A stretch of DNA of 64,000 bases from Lineus longissimus (Eukaryota; Nemertea; Pilidiophora; Heteronemertea; Lineidae), in the NCBI RefSeq assembly GCF_910592395.1, contig NC_088313.1, positions 14,090,437 to 14,154,436 on the forward strand, read 5' to 3'. Positions 57,665 through 64,000 of the stretch are shown piece after piece. Position 1 is the first letter of the stretch. Every line of letters starts with the position of its first letter. The position numbers and the translations under genes are program-made. The notes beneath the pieces are model-generated. The model did not search any database and had not been told where the DNA came from. It saw nothing but the letters and a program-made list of their open reading frames with translations.

Positions 57665-57753
57665 CCAATCAATGATGACGTTATTAGCTGCACGTGACGT
57701 TATTGGCCAATCAGCGAGCGGCTACCTTAATTGCGAGCCCCTGCAAGATGGCG
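57665..57753 (+). promoter_or_regulatory. putative C2orf42 promoter cluster
   Basis: CCAAT boxes at 57,665 and 57,707 bracket two TGACGTTATT half-CRE motifs (57,676 and 57,695), the second overlapping an E-box CACGTG (57,691). A YY1-type AAGATGGCG follows at 57,745. There is no TATA box. The cluster is 280-690 bp upstream of the predicted non-coding first exon and its donor. Confidence 0.5.
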
Positions 57754-58029
57754 ATGAAATTTTATTTTCTGAGCTGTCTGCTAACTTTTCGCTGCTAAAT
57801 AATGGTTTTTATTCATTTATTCTGAACTTAAATCATTTGTTAACTACCAAAAAGAAATAGAGTAAGGCTTAGGCTTCGTCATGACCAAAATAAAAGCCAG
57901 ATGACTGTTCATTTGGAGTTTTTTTCGGGCGCAAAACGAAAACATTTTCTTGTGTACAAAATGTGTGGAGTGGAGCTTTTCCATGCATCTTGCATAATAC
58001 ATTTTTGTATGGTAATGGTACTGCATCTA

Positions 58030-58350
58030 AGAGCACATCACTAGTCTATGTACATCGCGGCGGGTCGTTGACAGCTGAGAGTGAGTGCTAGAAAGGTTGG
58101 GCTGTTGCAGCTGCGATTCGTTTGGAGACACTGACACTGGAAGAGGTTTAGATACTCGACTGAAGTGAAGTAGCCTAGCTAGCCTAGTCTAAAACTCTAA
58201 GTCTTGATAATTATTATATTGATTATTTGAGAATTTGGACTTGACTGGCGACGTGGAGTCTGGAGCGCACGGTCAATCCGGCCTGAGCCCTGCCCCTGAC
58301 TCCGGACTGCCCAGAGCGGCCGGCCAGGCATTGAGGCAAGCTCTGCTCGG
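58030..58350 (+). other. predicted 5' UTR exon of the C2orf42 homologue
   Basis: A relatively GC-rich stretch ending in GCTCGG|GTATGC. Joining to the acceptor TTTTCAG before 58,724 puts the ATG at 58,730 six bases into exon 2. The 5' border is approximate. Confidence 0.4.
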
Positions 58351-58729
58351 GTATGCTTTCTCACATCTGTTGCATGTATACGGCCGACAGATGTGTGCAG
58401 CTGTATGTTACAGATTTGGGTGGGTGGTCATGTTTGATGATCTCATGATGGCCATGGGACAGGTGCATGCATGATTGCATGGGTGAGGCCGTGTGGTGGA
58501 CTGGATGGCCTGGCAAGGGAGAAAGGATGTACTTTTCCATGAAATGTCTGATGTCACCTATGGTATCACTGTGACTGTATTCTATGATTATATCAGCTTG
58601 CCGTTCCGGTAGACTATAAACTACGTGCTATTCCATCCATTCACTGATGATTCAGGTCACTCAGTATATTGAAAATTATAGGTTGCCACAATTTTTTCGT
58701 AATGATTTGTTATCCATTTTCAGTCAAAT

Positions 58730-61700
58730 ATGGATGTCAAAATCTTTTCGTCAAACAATTTATCGACGACCCCGGAGAAAATGAAGAATCTCTTCGACGA
58801 CCTCGGAAAAGCAACGTTACGTGGCGTGCGGAAGTGTCCCAAATGTGGAACATTTAATGGAACGCGAGGCATCAGCTGCAAAAACAAGGCCTGCAATGCT
58901 GTGTTCAAAGACAAGGAGAAAAAGAAAGGACACAGTTCTGAGTCAGTGAAAGTTATCACCGGGTCTACAGTGCAGGTTTTTTCGGTCCGGTTACGAGACC
59001 GGGGTCCAGACTACCGCGGATTCGTTCAGCTGCCGCTTGTTCAAGACTTGGATGGGAATCCAGCGGAGAGTGTCGACCCGGCGGTTTTGTCGCAAGCCGC
59101 ACGCTGTTACGTCGACAATTGTCCGAAAAACTGTGAAACGAATCTCCACACCGCTGCGTGTAATCACATTAAAGGCGCCATTAGCTGCTCGGAGGTGGCG
59201 ACACCGTTGACCTTGAAAAATTCCGTTCTGAACTCGTTGAACGTTTCTAACGAGACTAAACAGGCAATCTGGTTGTTAGCCACAGAGACAACTGGACCAT
59301 TAGTACAGCGCGTCACAAAAAACATCATGGTCGTAAAGTGTAAACCGAATCCGAAACAACCGCTGGGATTTCTCCACTTCTCGTTCTTTGAGATATCGAG
59401 GAATAGAACTGCTCCAGAGCATAAATTTCAATGTAGTTGCCGGGCATTTAAGGTATGTTGCCTGCTAAAATGGTAAAACGGTTCTTGATGTAAATAGATT
59501 TTTAATTCAAACCAAGGTGGTACCCTAGGTATTCAAGAAGTTTTGCCAGTGTCCAACACAAAGTAGGGTGGCCCTATAGAAACCCTTTACAAGAGCAAGG
59601 TAGGGCTCTTCCAAGGAAGGGCGGTAAGCTGCCAAGGTAGGGTGGGACGCCCTTACAAATTGCCTTGTAGAGAACACTGACACGCAACAAGTAAAAAAGT
59701 TCTTGTAAATGGATTTCTAAATTGAAACAGCAATGCATTTTTCGGAAATAAGATAAAGGTGAGCGTATTCCTGAGAAGTTTTTAAGTCGTGTAAGTGGTC
59801 TTGTATAGTAACCTATGTGAACAGCTCATGTCCTGCATAAGTCGCCTATCTAAAGCCAGGTATGAAACTCTTCTCCCTGTGTGATTATTATTGCTCCTAC
59901 CGTATTTTGAAATGATTTTAAATAAATTTTTGTTCTGTTGCAGGCATCTAAAACTGGAACAGGTGTACCAAAGGTGGATGAGAGTCAGAAGCGATGTGTT
60001 CATTTCTATGCCTGTATTTGTGCGTTTGCCAGTGACGATAAGCTGCATGACGAGTTTGGCTATTATATCAACCTGGATAGTCAAGGTAATGATAATGAGT
60101 TCTTGTGTCGCGCTTTTCCAGGTTTCCCTGCTCAAAGCTCTTTTGGGATGTAAATGTACCATGGTATTATTACCCCAGTCTCCACAGAAATCGATGTGGG
60201 GTTGCAAGGAGAAACCAGAAAGGTGTTAATGTTAGTTAATTACGCCAACTTCTCACCTGTCTAATCGACTACCTGAGTAAACATTGGAAGCCATTGTTTT
60301 TGTTTACTGTCCGTAATTGTGAGGTGATTAGACCAAAAAGCCACCATGGCCGTGTCCGCAATTCTGAGTAGAGAGGTGTCCAGCCTACAGAGGTTTGGGT
60401 TAAAGGAAAGGACTTAGAAAAAATCGGGACTGAACGGACATGTCTGAAATGCTGAGGTGTCCGCAAGGGGAGGTTCTACTGTATTTTCAGGTGTTTGATT
60501 TGAGCATTGTCACATTCCTTTTTAAGAGGGAGTGTTTTTAAATCAGTGAGTTTAAAAAAAGTGCAGCTATCTGTCTGTTCTATTTTTTAGCCCTACCAGA
60601 GAGGAGGTTGATAACACTCTACCATACGGTTGATCCAAACCAACCATCAGACACCGGGGAGGCTGTAGAGATAGTTATTGAAGATACTCTGCTGGTGCCA
60701 CCAGCCAAGAAGGCAAGGATTGAGACCGTGGCTGTTGGAGACTTGGAGGAACAAGGTAAGATTGGAATGGGTACTGATCTTGTAGACACTTGAGGGGAGG
60801 GCTAGGCCTACAGCTCAGTTGATCAAAACTAGATATCTGTAGCCCAGCTCTTTTGTTGTTGAGAGACAACATTTTGTTCCCAAATTCGACCATGAGGTGG
60901 CATATTAATTCTAAGTGATTGTCTGCTATTGTCTAAGGCATCTCCATTTAATTTTTGTAGCAAGACTCAGTAGGCAAGGTGCAGCAGATCTGTTGGGGAG
61001 CCATATGATGGCCTCCTGATGACGAACTGAAAGTCAGACGTTGATCTACGTCTTTGGCAGTCAACGGATGAGTTCCCAAAACGTAGATTAAAGTTCATGG
61101 CGGTCAAGGGGTTAAACTAAAGTCTTTCTTAAGGAGGGTTGACAATTCCTCACATAGATACTTTGTATAAACATCTGTCTCTACCTGTATCAATCGGAAT
61201 GTAATGTACTGTAATTTTCGATCAAACTAGGTATTTGAAAGACACGCTTTTGTGCTTTTTCTCAAGCTTTCTATTTTGATATTTCAGTGCAGGCGAGCAG
61301 CGCTCTCCTGACCTTACAAGACAGCGGCAACACGCCCAAGAAGCAGACGCCCACCAAACCAATCCAGAGTAAACCGACAGCCCCAACGCCAAAGAAACAA
61401 AGTAAATACAACAATTCTTTGAATACTTCATATGGTTGTGAAAATCGATAGAAAATTCTGTCATCCCGACATGATGCCTCTTCCATATCATATATATTCT
61501 GTGTTTCCTTTCCAGTCACGAATGCCCCAGTTGACGAGTCAGTAACGATAGGTTTCACCGGGTGGTTGGCCAGTGTCACGGAGCGCATTAATCAAACAAT
61601 GCATTATCAATTTGATGGTAAGTGGGCGATAAGGCATTTGTTGAGTATTTAAAGGCCTGGTCCATTTGTTTGACTCGCCAAACCATGACAAATTACATTA

Positions 61701-63921
61701 TGCATTCTATGTAAACATAGCCAAACCATGATAGGTGACATTGTGAATTCTATGTAAACTTCGCCAAACCATTGCAAGTGACATTATGAATTCTATGTAA
61801 ACCGCCAAACTAATGCAAGTGACATTATGAATTCTATGTAAACAGCCAAACCATGGCAATTGCCATTATGAATTCTATGTAAACAGCCAAACTATGGCAA
61901 TTGTCATTATGAATTCTATGTAAACAGCCAAACCATGCCAATTGTCATTACGAATTCTATGTAAACAGCCAAACCATGGCAATTGGCATTATGAATTCTA
62001 TGTAAACAGCCAAACCATGGCAATTGGCATTATGAATTCTATGTAAAAGGAGCCTGGCCATGACAGGCGACATTGTGAATTCTATGTAAAAGGAGCCTGA
62101 CCATGACAGGCGACATTGTGAATCTCTACATGTATGTTAACACAGCCTGACCATGACATGTGCAATGTGCAATGTGACAAGTGACATCATGAATCGTATA
62201 AATAAACACTGTCAGGCCAGCACGTGATGTCACGAATCCTCTGTTAATCCTGCCTGACGTGTCCATCTTCAGGTAACCCGGAACCTCTCGTATTCCACGC
62301 ACCACAAGCATTCTTCGACTGCCTCCAGCAGAGAATCTCAGCCGGTCAGAAAAAGAAGCGACTTCCCAACTCGACGACTGGCTTCGTCCGCAGAGATGCT
62401 TTACCGTTAGGCACTTTCACAAAGTACACGTGGCACATCACGAATATACTGCACGTGAAACAGATATTTGACACCACAGAGGTAGGCACGAACCTGAATT
62501 CTTACTCCCGATGTGGCTAGTGCGGACGTGTTACCAGCGTGATCGTTTGTGAAGATGGAAGATCTTCGCATGATCTCTTAACTGTGATGGATTGTTGGTA
62601 CTCGAGGCCTAGCGGTTGACGTTGCCTTGTGCCTCCAGGCCTCTCAATTGCATGTTCCCCACGCCGGTAAACGTCGTATTGAAAGAGCAAAACGCCCAAA
62701 TTAGACCCTTTAAAAATCCGCCCAAAATAGGCCCCTGCGCCCAAAATACGCTCAGCTGAACAGACACTGAACTGTACATAAACAATAAAGTGTTATAAAA
62801 TGAAAAAATCATGCCAAAAGTTGAAAATAAAGCAGGATTTTTTATCATTCCCAACTTGATCGGCCGACGGACTTACTGTACATGTACACGGGCATGTTTA
62901 CAATGGTTCCTGGTAGAGATTTCCTAGAAAACACATCCTTGCGCAAGTCAAACATCATTCCATCACAGTTAGTCATGAATCCAAGAAGCCTGATATGCAT
63001 AAGACTAGCATGCCGACCTCGTCTCTAGGTTAAATGTTATGTGCATCCATACAGAAGAGGCATCGCCGCGCTATTATAGCGCGGTATAAAAAGCGCCCAA
63101 AATAGGGTGAAAAAATACAGGGTGTATTGATCTCCATGCAATTGAAAGGCCTGGCCTCACAACTGATATTGGCGGAGTTTAGTCTTCGTGCTTCTACAAG
63201 AAGACCATGAATTTAGAGACTAACACAAATTCGTTTCTTGTTGTTTTTGCAGTATCCACTGGAAGTTACCAGAAGTTTTGTTGAAAATCGTGACAATACC
63301 TACGATTTGTACGAAGTGCCGAAGGTACAAGTTGAAAATATTGACGATGCTTTCCGACCGGCTGGCTCAAAGGGGCAGACGCCAATTCGACCATTTGAAC
63401 TGAGAACATATCTCAAAGTCGGTGAGTTGTTTTGTTCGTGATAGGCTTTTAGCCATTTGATGACGATGGCCTGATAATTCAGTCTGATGTGTGATTGGGT
63501 AAGCTACGATGGGGGTCGATTGACAGAGAGTTTCTTGAGTACGTTTTACACACCCTCATTTTGTTTAACTGCTGCATTTTCTGTGTGAAATCCAAAAAAA
63601 TTGGTCAGTTTTTTGTGAAATGGACTGAAGAGCAAGAAATTTGAATTCCAGTTGATGAAAATCAACTTGAAAATACAGAAAAAGGTCTGAAATCGAATTT
63701 TTTTTAATATTTTTTTTTCAATTTCAGGCAACACGACTGCAGATCAGAAAGAACCGACACCATTTATAATTGAATGGATACCAGATATACTTCCGAAAAC
63801 CCATATAGGGGAACTACGTATCAAATTTGAGTACGGCCACCAAAGGAATGGGCAAATTGAACATCGACCTTCTGCGCAGAATTTGGAATTGCAGACAATT
63901 CAGGTTCAGCAGTTAGGATAG
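58730..63921 (+). CDS. C2orf42: C2orf42 family protein, 605 aa, 8 coding exons
   Basis: Exons: 58730-59452, 59944-60085, 60591-60755, 61288-61401, 61516-61617, 62273-62481, 63253-63421, 63728-63921; total 1,818 nt, all phases consistent. The N-terminus has [20 protein letters not shown] with a zinc-ribbon-like C36-x2-C39 and C50-x4-C55 set. Later blocks match the vertebrate C2orf42 product closely: [85 protein letters not shown] and [20 protein letters not shown]. Cysteine-rich CSCRAFK and HFYACIC segments at about residues 236-270 may form a second metal site. Residues about 290-385 are a less conserved linker with a basic KKAR motif. The human protein is about 574 residues. Biochemical function is poorly known; I infer none beyond zinc binding. 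Confidence 0.93.
60338..60483. mobile_element. MITE, family A copy 9 (diverged)
   Basis: 'gtagagaggtgtccagccta' ... 'ctgaggtgtccgcaagggga' then GGTTCTACTGTA. The right terminal repeat is intact and the left end is lost. It lies in an intron of the C2orf42 homologue. Confidence 0.7.
61660..62190. repeat. minisatellite, about 41 bp unit, about 11 copies
   Basis: The unit is 'gccaaaccatggcaattg' plus 'gcattatgaattctatgtaa' with variants. 'gaattctatg' recurs at 61,870, 61,911 and 61,952, a 41 bp period; outer units are longer and more diverged ('gagcctgaccatgacaggcg'). It lies in the intron between C2orf42 exons 61516-61617 and 62273-62481. Confidence 0.95.
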
Positions 63922-64000
63922 GATGTGGAATAATCATAAACTGTGATGAAAATAAGTGTGTGTTGGATATGGCTGCGCATAAAAATTGTTTGCTTGACGT

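Overview
The window is intron-rich metazoan DNA. Genes are split into many short exons with GT-AG introns, polyadenylation signals are present, and miniature DNA transposons, tRNA-derived SINE-like pieces and decayed non-LTR retrotransposon pieces are abundant. The recognisable proteins (beta-TrCP, the RNase P/MRP subunit p30 and the C2orf42 family) are animal genes. The density of short inverted-repeat elements and of the words TACATGTA and TAGGCCTA suggests a marine invertebrate, but I cannot fix the phylum. Exon joins were worked out by hand; in all five complete models the summed coding length is a multiple of three and every splice phase agrees.

Layout: (1) 1-880, plus strand, last two exons of an unrecognised gene. 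(2) 881-9,668, repeat-rich intergenic DNA with minisatellites, hairpin elements and a 1.25 kb foldback-type element. (3) 27,428-9,669, minus strand, a 21-exon gene for a 1,855-residue protein with an RG-rich N-terminus, one extended Tudor domain, a helical-repeat region and a C-terminal CCHC zinc knuckle. (4) 28,342-33,708, plus strand, an 11-exon gene for a 504-residue secreted or membrane-anchored endonuclease/exonuclease/phosphatase-fold protein, head to head with (3). (5) 42,255-35,236, minus strand, RPP30, 10 exons, 295 residues. (6) 42,541-52,329, plus strand, beta-TrCP, 11 exons, 515 residues; it shares a 285 bp bidirectional promoter with RPP30 that carries a perfect CRE. (7) 58,730-63,921, plus strand, the C2orf42 homologue, 8 coding exons, 605 residues.

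The genes do not form one pathway. RPP30 serves tRNA and rRNA processing, beta-TrCP is the substrate receptor of an SCF ubiquitin ligase, and the Tudor/CCHC protein has the parts of a germ-granule or RNP scaffold (inference). What links neighbours is promoter sharing: two head-to-head pairs.

The most unusual observations are: two foldback-like elements (7,437-8,688 and 42,891-43,830) whose arms are iterated short C-rich motifs and which are flanked by 10 bp and 9 bp target duplications; a truncated, diverged second copy of the beta-TrCP F-box exon just upstream of the real one, with its splice acceptor changed from CAG to CTG; a miniature transposon inserted at intron position +7 of an RPP30 splice donor; and the domain combination of the Tudor/solenoid/CCHC protein.
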